Part shown: positions 25,600-48,323 of the stretch, one piece after another
How positions within the stretch are numbered: the stretch's first letter is position 1
Layout: each line of letters begins with the position of its first letter
NCBI RefSeq assembly: GCF_037975245.1
Contig: NC_092574.1
Location: forward strand, 14,953,713 to 15,017,712
Length of the DNA: 64,000 nt
Direction: 5' to 3'
Source: Apostichopus japonicus
Taxonomy: Eukaryota; Echinodermata; Holothuroidea; Aspidochirotida; Stichopodidae
Position numbers and translations under genes: made by a program
The notes under the pieces: model-generated
Told to the model about the DNA's origin: nothing
Seen by the model: only the letters and a program-made list of their open reading frames with translations
Database searches by the model: none

Positions 25600-26830
25600 G
25601 CTGTTACAATCAATGAACTCATCGACATTATTCGTAAATCCCTATCCAAATCTGTTGTTTGATCGGATTGCAACTTTTGATGGTTAAGAAATGTATTAAC
25701 GTATTTGCATCATTCTTTTTTTCCTACTTCTATCATTCTTTGTCCAGTGGTAAAATCTGCTTTAAAGCTGTGGTATCACCAGTCCTGAAAAAGACAAAAT
25801 GCCGACCCAAATTACTTGAAGAATTACAGACCACATCTCAAATATGCCATTCATTGCAAAAGTCATTGAGGTAATCTAAAAGAGACAGATCTTTGTGTAT
25901 ACATATGGTTTAGGTGATATAATTAGGACGCATTTTATACGTATGCAACCATATGCCGATGATACGCAATTGATACATTCGATTCGATTCGAATCGATTC
26001 AACACAGAGAATGCTCTACGTGATATCAACAAATTGAATTAAACGCCGACAAAACCATCTTTATGTTGCTGCATTCCGCGAATATACAAAGATTCCCTCA
26101 ATTATATCTCCAACAAACATGGGAGATAAAGAGATATTACCTTTCGCTACGTCTGCGTGAACTTTTGGAGTGCTGGTACATCCCACGCTATCTATGGAGC
26201 ACTTTGTCAACTCTTAAGTGCAAGTCTGCCTATTTTCACCTTCATAACATCGGTAAAAACCGTCCTTAACTGAATAATAATTCGAACAGCTAGCCCATGC
26301 ATTAATTACAAGTAACTTTGAATATTGTTATTAATTGCTTTGTGTGTTACCAGTTACCACAGACCATATCACTTAAGCTATACAGCGTATTCAGACTTCA
26401 GCTGCAAGACTAATTACTTTAGGACGCCTAAACATTTCAACATAAGTCCCATACTTTACCAACTTCACTGGTTGCCCATAGAGCAGAGAGCTATTTTTAA
26501 GGTACTTCATATTATTTACCGTGCCCTTGCTACGGGATGTCCTTCTTATATTAAGGTGATCTTGCATCCCCATCAACCATCTAGAAGTCTCTGTATTTCT
26601 AACAAACATATTTTGATCATTCCAAGTACTATCCAACGGCGATCATTCTCTCTGCAAATATGGTAGTGTCCATTGACACTTACTCCTCTGTATATTTAGA
26701 AATACGACTTCTTTCGTAAGCTTTAAGTCCAAATTAAAGATATTTCGTTTTAATCAGGCTATATTACTTAACATGTAATAGTGTGATTGTAACTGTTTTG
26801 TAAAGCGGTTTAGATCGTTGCTCTTCTAGA
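25600..26830 (+). mobile_element. decayed CR1/L2-type LINE, reverse-transcriptase remnant
   Basis: Pieces of a non-LTR retrotransposon RT appear in order but in shifting frames. A KKCINV...SLSSGK...AVVSPVLKK block (25685-25800) comes first, followed after a frame change by NMPFIAKVIE (about 25840-25875). Next are the catalytic YADDTQL motif (about 25950-25972), LNADKT, CKSAYFHLHNIG (about 26223-26260), ITSNFEYC and HWLPIEQRAIFKVLHIIYRAL (about 26463-26528). These match the conserved order of CR1/L2/Jockey-like elements. The central palm region is largely deleted and many stops are present. The end near 26790-26815 (TTTTGTAAAGCGGTTTAGA) resembles LINE 3' ends. The element is dead. Confidence 0.82.
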
Positions 26831-28015
26831 GTTGTATTTATCGCTATATAGATCGAGAAATCACCTTTAGAAACACCATGGTAATATAGTATTCTATAAG
26901 GGTTGACAGCATCTGTAATATTCGTAAGGCGCCAAGGTACTTGATGGTGTAACTCCCCTGGTACTAAAACCTGCTAGAGGTAATGCGTTTTCAAAATTCA
27001 TTTTTCTGAGTAGCAAGCCCTTGTGTATATTTATTTAATGTGCCGGTTGAATTCTGTTGTAATCGTTGGTCCATGACTTGACATTTTCTCCTGGCATTAT
27101 GGAGATAAGCACTCGTGTCAAGTGATTATAAATGCCAATATTAGTATTCTCGTCGTCAACAGTTTAATTGAAGATTGAGCTCCCAGATGTTGCACGAGCA
27201 TCCGTATTTATCAACTGCTATGTGATGTGACACGAACATTCATAGAAAAAAATAACTTATTATCTCTATTTTCGTCGAGCATGTTGATTTTTACAAGAAA
27301 AAAATTGTTGTTTAAGTTGTTATCTTCTTTGTAGTTTTCTCTTTACTCTTTCGGAATGTAAATATATCAAGTTTAACATGCAGGTTGAGTTATTCACTTC
27401 AATAGTCGATGTAAATCACACAGATCTAACGGAGCCAGTCAGCATACTAACTGAGAGGTATAAGTTCCAATGGGGATCTCTTGTCGCGAACAAAATTATT
27501 AGAGGGCGCTGTCTATCGCTCCTGTCTACTTCCATGAAACTTGACAGTATGTTGCTATCATTTTAATACCCTCGAAATGGAATCCCCAACAGTAGTAGGA
27601 CCATAGAGTTGTACACCACAAGTTCGTTCGTAATATGGAAGAAGAGATCGTTTGAAACATTTGTCTCATGTCCATGTAAAACAAACTGTTTCACGTAACT
27701 TAACTTGTGCGTTTTCTTAGATATGTCTTTCGTTCTGCGAAACTGCACAAGTTGAACCTTCAGTCAACCATCTATAGCGCCTGCATACAAATTCACCCGG
27801 CGCGTTGGCATGTGTGTGGGCGCTGCGTTTTTATGTGATCTTTTAACTTTGTTTCAGAATTTGTGGTGATATCAAACAGCTCCAAAGACCCAAGACAAAA
27901 TCTTTGAAGATTTGTAAACAGTACATATGACGAGAGGAATCAATAAACTATTAATCTGTTTATTATTTTTTTCTTTTATGCGGTGCACTATCTGTTCAAA
28001 CCGTATCATATGTAT
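26831..28015. other. non-coding sequence downstream of the amylase cluster
   Basis: No exon recognised between the LINE remnant and the amylase polyadenylation signal. Frames of about 60 codons at 27378-27748 lack recognisable content. Confidence 0.4.
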
Positions 28016-28021
28016 TTTATT
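28016..28021 (-). terminator. polyadenylation signal AATAAA of amylase copy 1
   Basis: A minus-strand AATAAA lies 24 nt beyond the stop codon, implying a very short 3'UTR. The matching signal in copy 2 is at 36568-36573. Confidence 0.6.
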
Positions 28022-28045
28022 GTCTTCATGACATCAACATGACAT

Positions 28046-34109
<6,064 letters not shown>

Positions 34110-34123
34110 TGTTTTGTGATTAT

Positions 34124-34125
34124 CT
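34124..34125 (-). other. predicted 5'UTR splice acceptor of amylase copy 1
   Basis: The minus strand reads a pyrimidine-containing CTACTCTTTGACAG, then 14 nt, then the ATG. Copy 2 has an acceptor-like site at exactly the same distance (40205-40206), which supports an intron in the 5'UTR of both genes. Confidence 0.5.
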
Positions 34126-34129
34126 GTCA

Positions 34130-36560
34130 AAGAGTAGAAATGTGAATATGTACAAGAAATGGCACAAATGACAGGATTGATAATTTATTATCTTCGTTGC
34201 CGTATTATAACTTCAAAGTTAAAGGTGAGCATTTGCGTCGACATTTCCTTTCTTGGGGTGGGATAAGGGGCAAGGAGGGAATGTCGTTTACTCGTTTAGT
34301 ATAAAAATATAGGCCTATTTTGAAGAAAAAGAAAACCTATAAATCCCGCCGCACACTGGTATCATATTTGGTCAATACACATTACCGCAAATACGCACTA
34401 CCGCAAATACGCATTAAGCTGTTGGCTATTTTTTGTACTTAGCAACATAGAATTATTAAATATATACCTGATATGATGATTGTTATGTTATATTGGCTCT
34501 TAAGTTATTTTATTACATTAAAAGTTTACGAATAAAAGTAATTAAATGTATCTCCAATTAATTTCTGATGATCTGTTTGATACAATTTGTCATTTACAGC
34601 TATAACTTTTGATTTGCTGTATATTATTTCCACAATTTCGGAAAAGAGCACCAAGAAGTGAGTCCCACAACTTTAAATATCCTCTCTATCGAGCTGTAGA
34701 GTTTAGCTGACATCAATAGTGGGTGTGGGTGTGGGGGGGGGGGGGTAAAGGGTGGAGTGGTGTGAAGGGATTACAAATCTGGCTTCCTCCACACCTTCAA
34801 TATCAATACTGAAATCCTTTGATATTAAAACTTGAATTTCAAATCTGACGCGGCTCTTATCTTCACGCTGGAAATGTTTTGTCTCGCTTCTATTTTAGTC
34901 CCTCTCTTTTAGTACGAAAGCCAAAATTTCGTTGATTAAGTATATGATATCGAAAATGATCTAAAAATATCGTTTTCTCAAAGTTTGACTTGTTTTCTCT
35001 GTATTTCTACGGTTTGATGTCGAAATTTCGACGTTGTATTCGAAAAGTGTAGAAGTGAGATATTTTGACGTTTCATCTCGACATACCTCTCTGGTTTAAT
35101 TTCGAACTTAATTTAAAATTGTGACTTTTAATGACGACATTTCTACTTGAATTTTAAAATTACAGTTTTCCATCGAAAATGTGACTTTTTAAACTTGCAA
35201 CGTATATATATAGCCAACATAAAAATGATCACCGTTGTTGTCTGGTACTCTTTTTAGTAGTGCTAAAGATCCAGCAGAATAATTTAGCACTGGCGTGGGT
35301 TACATTCTTTACTGAAATAGTGAGTTGCAGAAACATGACTTCGCTTTTTTTTTGAAACACAAACTGGAAGCTTAATAGCCCATGGTCGTTTACGAATTAG
35401 CTCAGCAGCAAAATATTGGTATGCACAGCTTACTTCTTCTATGCATATGGGCGGATCCAAGATTCTAAAAACAGTGGTCGTTACAGTCGACCTCGTTGTA
35501 GAAGTGTTTTTTGTGTCCTCTTCCGAAATAACATAAAAATGATGCATTCCGTGACATATTTAGGCTTATAAATTAGGTTTAAAGGTAGGATCTACACCCA
35601 AGGCTGTACTACTCAATTATTTAATTCCTTTTTTTTCGGGGGGGGGGGGGGGTTGAAAAGGGTGGTGTAGACCCTACCCGCAGTCCCAAATCCGCGCATT
35701 TTTCCGGTGTCTCTTTTGGATGGTGTAAAGTTGCTACCTTATAGAAAATATGTTGAACATTATTTTTGAGACAAATTTCAATTGCTTTTTAAGGTAACTT
35801 GACTAACCGGATTAATTAAAAGATAACATTTTACGTATAATATCAATATCATTCTTACCTTTTTCTCAGGAGGTTCTGTTTTAACGCCCTTGGTTCTTCT
35901 AATGTGCCAGATGTGTATGTTTCTTCTTTCTTAAATTAGGGTTCTCATCACCTGTTACATTGTTCATGGCTCATTTAACTGTTGTTTACTTACGGTTTTG
36001 TAACGCAATTATCTCTCTGATGAACTAATTGATAATTGTCATTTTAACCAATGAGGTCATTCGAGAGCCGTTAATGGAAGCACATGTTGAGTTCCCAGTT
36101 TACATAGATAATGAATAGTCTTGGCCTTCTCATTGTAAAACTCACTTATCGGAAGAATTAGGATAACGTCTCTTGAATCAATTTCTTTATCTTGTCAACT
36201 AATTTCATTTTACATAATCCACAAAACAGCCGTATAGCACGTACACTAAACAGTGTTCATCGAACTTTCAGTATCACTTGATGCACTGATGAAGTATTGC
36301 TCTAATGTTATGGCAAATACAAACTTTAGGCTCTACATAGTTACACATTTACGCAAGCACGCACACACACACACGCACACGCGCACACATACCTACATAC
36401 ATAAATACACATCTATACACACATAAATATATACATGTAGTCTCAAGTACGTTAGATAATGTAATGCTTCATTGGACTATTTGTATTTATCGAATTTTAA
36501 TGTAGTATATGCATTCGTACCTTATCACAAATAAATGCGCTTAAGAATAGTTCATTTATG
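34130..36560. other. intergenic region between the amylase copies
   Basis: Promoter-side sequence for copy 1 (minus strand). No coding exon recognised. It contains a G-run near 34733-34744, a short 15-bp direct repeat (CCGCAAATACGCA, about 34385-34415), a degenerate TCGAAA array (34925-35195), a G-run near 35638-35652 and a CA repeat (about 36358-36395). The 87-codon frame at 35284-35547 (minus) is unassigned. A non-coding first exon of copy 1 should lie here but cannot be placed. Confidence 0.45.
34925..35195. repeat. degenerate TCGAAA/TTTCGA-rich repeat
   Basis: Repeated variants of GTCGAAATTTCGAC, TATCGAAAATG and GTGACTTTTTAA occur with no fixed period. A compositionally similar array lies at 41317-41530. 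Confidence 0.65.
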
Positions 36561-36567
36561 CATTTTT

Positions 36568-36573
36568 TTTATT
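36568..36573 (-). terminator. polyadenylation signal AATAAA of amylase copy 2
   Basis: A minus-strand AATAAA lies 44 nt beyond the stop codon of copy 2, again giving a short 3'UTR. Confidence 0.55.
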
Positions 36574-36617
36574 ATCATTCCAGAAGACTCAAATCATTGT
36601 AACAACATAAAACTGCA

Positions 36618-40190
<3,573 letters not shown>

Positions 40191-40204
40191 GGTCTTCCAA
40201 AAAT

Positions 40205-40206
40205 CT
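40205..40206 (-). other. predicted 5'UTR splice acceptor of amylase copy 2
   Basis: A pyrimidine-rich CTCTTTTCTCTAG on the minus strand is followed by 14 nt and the ATG. The spacing is identical to copy 1 although the 14 nt themselves differ. Confidence 0.55.
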
Positions 40207-40209
40207 AGA

Positions 40210-42925
40210 GAAAAGAGATAGTTTATTCTTTGGAAAGCTGAATAAGACTGACACTTCCAAGAACCAAATACATTGCCATCACAACCGACATTCAGACAGT
40301 CTGATCCCGTTATACTGTTATATTATTAAATTTATCGCTTGAAATTGTGTACATCTTTGAGTTCTTGTTTCAATGTCAGCCTGACGAAAGCATTAGTAAA
40401 TATTCACACATAAATTAACACCAATATGAGTGATTAATATTACAACGCTTGTATGGTACAAGGTTAAAAACCCAACTCAAGATGCAAATTTAATAACAAG
40501 TTAACTTAAGCAACCATTTAGTTTTATAGTATCCCATAGTTCACGATAAAACAAGAAGAGGAAAAAGTGAGTGCTAATCATGTTTCTATAAATATTTTAA
40601 TTTTCAAAATATGCAGCTCTAAATTATGCTACGTATATTAAATATGATAAATAATCTTTGGAATGCTCCTTTAAGGCTAAATTGATGATGACGTCAGATC
40701 CTTATGGTAGGCCAAAATGTTATTGTAACGCATATTATTTTGAAAATTTTACTCAACTACAACATGCATGATCAGCATGATCGGAAAGTTCACATTTCGG
40801 CAGCTATATTCAAACTATAAAGTTGCAATTGGTCACGTCATTTCTATATATGACATCCTTCTAGATTTGTTTTTCAGTATGCAAAAAAGAATTTCAATGA
40901 GAAAGCAGTAATAGTATCGGATTGAATTCTCGACCAAAAAGTTGTATATATGGAACAATTTTAATGCAACTTGCTCAAATGTAAGAACAATGGATGTTTA
41001 TTGCATTATTTGTTTGCAGTAAACTAATGACTGAATCTTGTCAGGGCGAATCCCTGATTTAAAAATGGAGGAATTGTTGACGCCGATTCCTGTGGTCTTG
41101 GGTGTATCCCTCCCCCCCCCCCCCTTCCCTTACACACATACCGGAACCGAGCCTGCGTATTACGGGATTTGGGTGACAAATAACGTCAATTAAAACGTTA
41201 ATTAATTCAACTGGACTATAGCACATAGCACTATAGCCTATAATATAGGATTGATGTAGTTGTTTTAGTTTGCAAGTTCTTACTGCATGTAATTAAAGGC
41301 ACTACCGTGGCCGCAAAGGGACGATTCGAAATTTTGAACATCACGTTTCGATGGTTTGCAACGATTTTTCGACTTTTTCGAAATCTGAACCGAAAAAGTT
41401 ATCATATCGAAATATCGCAACGAAAAGTCGAAACGTCGAAATCTCGGAGCGAAAAAGTCGAAACTCGATACAAAAAAAGTTGAAATATCAAAATATAGAA
41501 TCGAAATATTGGATTCTCGAAATATGCCTTCATTGTGGTGGTACTGCACAGTACTGAAAGAAATCTTATCGTATACTTCTCAAACTTTGGGTAAGTATTT
41601 ATGTCTAACTTTTTCGGTAAATTTTGATTTCTTTTGATTAAGCATTCACATCTTTATGACATTATTATGATGACACAACATAAGTTTGTATGGCTTTGAT
41701 GCAATGTCTCTGCAACATGTTGTACGTATACGTCAGCTACTTGCTACAAATGGATTGCGCTTACTTACAACATATTGCATATATCTGACCAGTTATATAT
41801 CGATAAAAGGAATTAATTTCTTAACGAACTACCAATAATTGAGATACTTTCGCTGTTTGATTTCATGATAAGCGTTCGTCGTTACGAACAAATTCGGACG
41901 AACAATACATAGGGCGTTAACTCTGAGCTACATTTTGCGTTGGGTTGTAACTATATATGTGCCACGTTGACCAATCCATGTAATATATTCTCACGTATTT
42001 GGATACACCTCGATCTAACCTTGCTATCTATGTGGTTGCAATTATGTATAAGTATCTTTTACATAAGTCAAATTGTTATCCCACAATTTTTTTTCAGTTG
42101 CAAATTTTATGTCAAATTTCTTCATTACTGCAGGGTACGATCATCGAGGACTTAAAGCGTCATCAGTAAATCCCCCCCCCCCCCAATATGCTAGAAAGTC
42201 GAATAATGGTCACGTTAAAGCATTGCTGAAACGTCAGCAAGCTTTTTACTGCTACTCTGAAAACAGTTACCTGCGCAGATATATCTTACTCGTATACATT
42301 TAAACAATTTCCAAATGACTGGATATAATATGGAAACTCGAAACCTTTAGGAAAGTACTCATTTCGCAATTATTAGCAAGTTAAATTAGTTGGGCAAAGC
42401 ACTGATAAACCTTTAAAAATAACAGGTGACACTTTTATTTACCCGAACAGATGAATAATTGGTTACAAATTCAGCATAAAAAATACAGTTTTATACCCAC
42501 CTTCTTTCTACTTGTAATATTGGTCTTACCTTATAGTAGTCAGTTTGCACCAAGAGGAGGACAGACAACTTGTTGTCCAACGGCCACAATCCGTCAACTA
42601 AAAGAATGTGTTCTTTCGAAAAATTTTAATCTGACTTTTATACTTTTCTGATCAGTTATATTCTCCATTGTTGCTTTCTAATTAGTATTTACTTTTGTTT
42701 TGTAAGGCTTTTTATCTCTCTCACAGATCACTTAATACCAGCTAAGAAGCTCGAATTTCAGTGTCTTCCTAAGCTCAGACGAAGCATATGTTAATTTTCC
42801 CAAACACTGTATCAACGGTTTGTTTCCTCCCTTAAATCCCATCTTCTTTGGCACATCTGGTTGGCTATGGTAAGAACCTAGAGATACAAACATAAAAGAC
42901 AAAATTACGAAATTACGAAAAACTG
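40210..42925. other. non-coding sequence upstream of amylase copy 2
   Basis: Probable promoter side of copy 2. No TATA element is clear enough to call. C-runs lie near 41111-41124 and 42172-42184. No exon was recognised. Confidence 0.4.
41317..41530. repeat. degenerate TCGAAA-rich repeat
   Basis: Irregular repeats of CGAAAAAGTCGAAA, ATCGAAATAT and GTCGAAACGTCGAAATC. Related in motif to 34925-35195. Period varies between roughly 9 and 16 nt. Confidence 0.7.
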
Positions 42926-42930
42926 AAAAG

Positions 42931-43430
<500 letters not shown>

Positions 43431-45415
43431 AGACGCATTTCAAAATTACGAGAAACTGATACTTTCCTTTTAGACTGAGTATAGTCTTTGTAAGCTACGA
43501 GAGTATGTCAGACAAAGTTGAGAAGAACGGGGTGTTGGGGGGGGGGGTGGTTGACCTCTTATATTGTTCACAGCACTATTTTTAGCACTGCTGGCCATTG
43601 GTCTGATTCCAGTCCCCGCCTCCAGTCTCACACGTGTGTCGGACTTCCTGAGGAAGATTCGTTGCCCTTATAACAGTATATATGTGTAGCAGTACACTAT
43701 ACTCATAAAATTCTTCTCAAATGCTTATTTAAGATACCCTTCCAATTATGAGGAACACACTCACATACTGAAAAACAAAATCATTACAAGTAATCTAACA
43801 GCACACCCGTAGATAAATTATTACTACATAATAATATATTAGCACATCGCTCAGTTGGAACATTGACTTCCCGGGTTGGCATGCGAGCAAGCTATAGTGG
43901 GTTTAGTTTACAAAAAAATATAAAAGAAACTTTGTTCTTATGATTTGCTGATAAATAATAACTTAAAACATTTAGAGAAAAAAACTTAAACTGTTTATCT
44001 GCTGCAGAAACTTAAAAGCACATGCTTCACGTTCTTTTTTGACTTTCTTCGAGATTCGCTTTATGGTGCGATGTTCCCAAAGGGAATAACATAATGTATA
44101 TTAACGCTTAAAAAATTTGACTGCCATATTGTTATTATAGCCTTTTATATGGTAGTGCCAATAATTTCCATCTATGTGCGATTTTTTCCCTCATTTATCA
44201 CGACATCGTGATTATTTTAGCAGGTATGGGCTTGTGGTGATATGAATACAAAATACATGACATGAAGTAGTAGAGTTGATATGAGTTAAGGAAGTAAGCA
44301 CCCACTTTATACTTAAACGGATAGTCACTCCGAGATGACATTTTGTTAGCAAGTTTTTTGAGGTGTCACCTATACGTCCTGTTAAATTATCATTCGGTTT
44401 CTACATGTTACATTTGCAATATGATCTTGATTGAACTTCACACGTTTTTTACTGGCAAACCAAACTTAAAGGATACATATATATTTTTGGTGCACCCAAC
44501 AAGAAATAAACTAAAGTTTTATACCAATGTGGAAATAAGGAACAGGGCTGAAAACAACCTCTTCAAAATATCAATGTACAATTGAGACTGAGGGAGAATT
44601 TTTAATAAGTTAATTTGAAGAACTTCCTCTATATCGTGACCTCAACGAGGTCAACATGAACGAAACAGCCTCATTATGACAAATGCCCTTGAAATAAAAA
44701 ACTTACAGACTGTAAGTTACTCAAATTGAATGTTCAGTGTACTAAAGATGAAGAAATGAGAGCATTGTTCACACTGTAAACAAAGTATAACTTCCTGCGT
44801 GGCCTTCCTGACATGTGAGGTCACCATACATGTATCGAGGTGCCTGTGCTTACAGCTCCCTGGAAAGAAAGAAAATATTAAAGGACTTTTTCAGTCTGTC
44901 GTTATATTAGTGCAATAAGTATTGACATGACACTGGACAGGATAACATAGAAAAACTCAACCGCCCATTTTGAAAGATGTTTCATTATCGAAGAGGCAAA
45001 TGCATTATCAGTGATATTCCAAGCATAGTAGCCTTTATCGATTGCTTCGATGCGTCGTCATGTGGTGACTCCCCCTTTCACAGAAATAAAAATCTCGCTG
45101 CGCAGGCAGCACGATCATCCTGGATTGTATATTCCAAGTGGGTTATCACTAGCTGATTGACACATATCATACCGGGTATTATCATAAATTAGTTTTTAGT
45201 CTTTCAATCAAAGTTTGCTCAAATTTCTTAATATTCGCTAAGAAAAGTCAATTTAAGCAAATATATAGCTAATCTAGTTGGGTAAATTGATCTCTTTGGC
45301 TATTATTTTCTTTTTATGAAGCAGTGCTTCGTACTAACGAAGCCAAAATTTCCGTACTGGAGTTAATCTTGTTGTCTCAAACACGCTTACATATGCTATC
45401 TAGGTATCGTTTGGC
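43431..45415. other. non-coding sequence, no gene confirmed
   Basis: A G-run lies near 43530-43547. If the exon at 45422-45745 is real, its downstream exons should lie here on the minus strand, but I could not find a convincing one. Confidence 0.4.
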
Positions 45416-45421
45416 ACTTAC

Positions 45422-45745
45422 GTACCAAGCGCAAATTGTCGGTGCAGCGGAATGCAGCTTTGCAACATAGTGTACTACACAGCTGGCATTGGGAACAATC
45501 GATGTACATTTTGAGTAGAGCAATAGCATTTCTGATCGTAGAATAGAGAGATGACTTGGAAACTTTAAACAGTATAGGCCTAGTAGCGTCGTTAAAAACA
45601 TTATGATACTGAGGTATACGACACTGAGTGTTTTGTGGAAACTGGTAAACGCTTTAACCGTTATTCCTGTTGGTCTATTGCATTGAACAGCTGCTTCATT
45701 GGTATCTACAAGTTTTTCGTTTATTGAATTCGTATTCTTTCTCAT
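45422..45745 (-). CDS. possible first exon of a single-pass membrane protein (partial, unrecognised)
   Basis: From the ATG at 45745 a 108-codon open frame ends in phase 0 exactly at a consensus donor (GGTAC|GTAAGTGCC). Residues 1-40 are polar. Residues about 41-61 (TLSVVYLSIIMFLTTLLGLYC) form one hydrophobic segment. The remainder has four Cys and a possible N-glycosylation site (NAS). The layout suits a type II membrane protein, but I do not recognise the family and found no following exon. Reading through the donor gives 122 codons to a stop at 45377-45379, so an unspliced ORF is the alternative. Chance is not excluded. Confidence 0.3.
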
Positions 45746-45749
45746 AGCA

Positions 45750-47390
45750 GAAGCTACACTGTCAGTGTCACAATCTTAATTTTCAGGATTTTTGAAACAG
45801 CCTAGGCCCATATCTAGTAGTAGTATACCTACTTATTAAAAGGGTATGAGGCTAGCCTATTCTAATGTAATATGATGGCTAACGTTACACAAGTTGCGAG
45901 TTATAGTACTGTAGCCGTAGGCTAACGTCAGTTAACTTAGTGGTACTGAACCTGTCTAAGTTCTCATAAGTTCTCATAAGCACCTACTGTATATGTAGCG
46001 TAGGTCAAAGCTTTTTCAAGTTTGGACTTCATCAAGGGCTAGGCTATACTACAGTACTAACACTAACAGTGAGGCGTAAATAACAAAGCATATATAGTAT
46101 AGTAAAGGCTTCATAATTGACGCACCCCCGTAATTGACGCATCTTCAATTATTACTAGCAACGATACAGCAGGCCAAACTTTTGCAGTCAAGTAGAATTA
46201 CATATTTCATGAGTTTGAATCCATTTCAGCTATTTGCTGACCAAATTGTGGTATTTTTTTAAGCTTTTAACACCCTCCCCCCAGTTTTGCACGTTTTTTG
46301 GAAATCTTACACCCTAAAAATAACCAACATTAGCTCACTATGATAACACTTCTCTCTGGGACCTGACCTGTCTGAGCTTACAGGCTCAGCATAGCAAACA
46401 GCATCTAAAGTCAATGGATGTATACTAAGGCCTACACAACAGTTAGCTTATCGACGGATGTGTCAATATAGGGGTATGAAAGAACTTGACACGGCAGACA
46501 TTTTGTGGTCAAATTCTGCTCAATTGTATGGTGCATAAGCTCAGAACCTTAAATATTTTGAGATCATAACATTTCTGAGGAACTACACATATGAAAAACA
46601 CATACAGTTGAGTGATTTGGATTTTTCCTTGATAGACATCGTTGATCAAATCCTTAAGTGCGTCAATTATGAGCCCACCATGCTACTTAGTAAAATAGTA
46701 CTGTATACTTAGTAAGGCCATAAGCTAGTCTAACTTTGCAGCGTAGGCTATGGGTCTAACCAGGTATGTTGTTTAATGGTATATGTTAAATTCGTAAAAG
46801 TAAGGGCATTCAATTTATTGTTCTTTTATACGATAGGGGTGATATCCCTGAGTATGCTCGGTGGTTAAGTTAGAACTAATCTTCAGCTAAGTATGTGATT
46901 TCATCAATGTTTGACTGTGCCAGAAGTTGAAAGAACTATACTATGGTGAACGCCATCCTTCTTGACCCCAACTGGGTGAATAGCTCCCACCTAAGGAATA
47001 CATTGCACATATACGCACATTACTAGCAATGGAAAACATGCATTCTTACCAATTACGAAAGTCCAAAATATACATACTGTAAACGTTTGCAGTACTCAAT
47101 GTCGTTTGAAAGAATCTCAGTGTTTTGGCTGGATTTCATCTTATTCTCCTGAAATTCCCTGTCTTGCGAATTTAAGTCAGTTCATTTTGAGAAGTCCTTG
47201 CACTGGTATACATAGCAGTAAAATTAGGATACTGATAGAGTGTACAGTAACTGTATTAAGTACTGTGTGATCCTGTGGAGGACTCAGTGGAGGACTCCTC
47301 ATGAAGGCATTCACGACTTTAGAGTTTTAAATTATCAATAATTTTGTACTGTCAATGGGCATCTTTTTCCTTTTCTTTTTTGTCTTTTAC
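45750..47390. other. region upstream of FHIP1 with a TIR element
   Basis: Apart from the TIR-bounded element (46111-46672) no feature was recognised. A non-coding first exon and the promoter of the FHIP1 gene may lie here or further left, because the first visible coding exon begins at a splice acceptor. Confidence 0.4.
46111..46672. mobile_element. candidate non-autonomous DNA transposon, 15-bp TIRs
   Basis: TCATAATTGACGCAC at 46111-46125 is exactly inverted at 46658-46672, and GGC/GCC bases just outside continue the similarity. A further direct TAATTGACGCA copy lies inside the left end (46131-46141). The roughly 560-bp interior has no transposase frame. No target duplication could be fixed, so the family is open. 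Confidence 0.6.
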
Positions 47391-47392
47391 AG

Positions 47393-48323
47393 GTCTCTGT
47401 CAGTAGATGTCATATTTAAGCAATGGGTTCTTTGTTACCTGGCATCACCTGAGAACTCATTACTTTGGGAGAAATCAAATTTCTTGTCAGATTGTGCAAA
47501 TGCACCATCCGCTATCATGAGTCGCATTTTTCGTAGATCTCATTCGAACAGCAAGAGCCATAACTCTGTGAAGGCTGTGATACCATCCAGCCCAGACAGT
47601 TCTCAAAATGGGTGGCAAGAGGAAGATTCTGACACCGCCGACCCGTCCTCGGTCCGCTTTGACGTCTTTTATAACCACTGGGGTCAAATAGGTAGCACCA
47701 TTCACAAGGGCAGCAATTCCTCTGGGTTCCAGAGGTTTCACTCTACAAAGGTGGGTCCCGATGAGGTGCAGAGTGTCGTCAACTACCTCCAGCAGATGGT
47801 GACGCTGCTGATTGATGAGGACCAGCCCTCCGAGGGCCAAATTGGAAAGATACTGGAATACACCAATGCACAGAACATCTTTGAAAAGATGTTGGTCTGG
47901 GGGGAGCAGACGGGAGAGTATTCCGAGGATGTCAAGCACGAGCTGCTGCGGTGTTTCGAAACGATCATCGGCCAAGCGAAGCAGCCAGTTCTCTTTCAAG
48001 ATAGAATCCTGAACCCGTTACTAAGACTCCTCTTGAACTGTTGGGAATCCTGCAGCGAAGTGTTAGAACCGCAGCTGATCCTACTGCTTCACCAACTCTG
48101 CGTTTCATTGACCAAAGACCAAGCCCTCTTGGAGTACTTCTTTCATGCCAGTCCTAGCAAAGGTCCTGCAAAGTTTCTCCTGTTTTCTCTGCTCATCCCA
48201 TTCATACATAGAGAAGGAAGCTTAGGTCAGCAAGCCAGGGATGCTCTCTTACTATGCATATCTGCATCTCGGGAGGCAGAACACATCGCCAAGTACATAT
48301 CAGATAGTACAAACCTTTGTCCG
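47393..48323 (+). CDS. FHIP1: FHIP1 first coding exon with 5'UTR
   Basis: The acceptor TTTTGTCTTTTACAG is followed by 124 nt of likely UTR and the ATG at 47517. The exon ends LCP at the donor CCG|GTAAGTT. The N-terminal 55 residues are Ser- and acid-rich. The conserved domain starts near FDVFYNHWGQ. Confidence 0.85.

Noticed and set aside
35284-35547. 87-codon minus-strand frame between the amylases
   Set aside because: No recognisable domain, no supporting splice or start context, and located in repeat-rich spacer.
44760-44870. Possible downstream exon of the minus-strand membrane protein
   Set aside because: The frame required by the phase-0 donor meets a stop after about 12 codons and the donor is weak.
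47487-47999. 170-codon minus-strand frame opposite FHIP1
   Set aside because: Antisense shadow of a conserved exon with continuous FHIP1 similarity on the plus strand.
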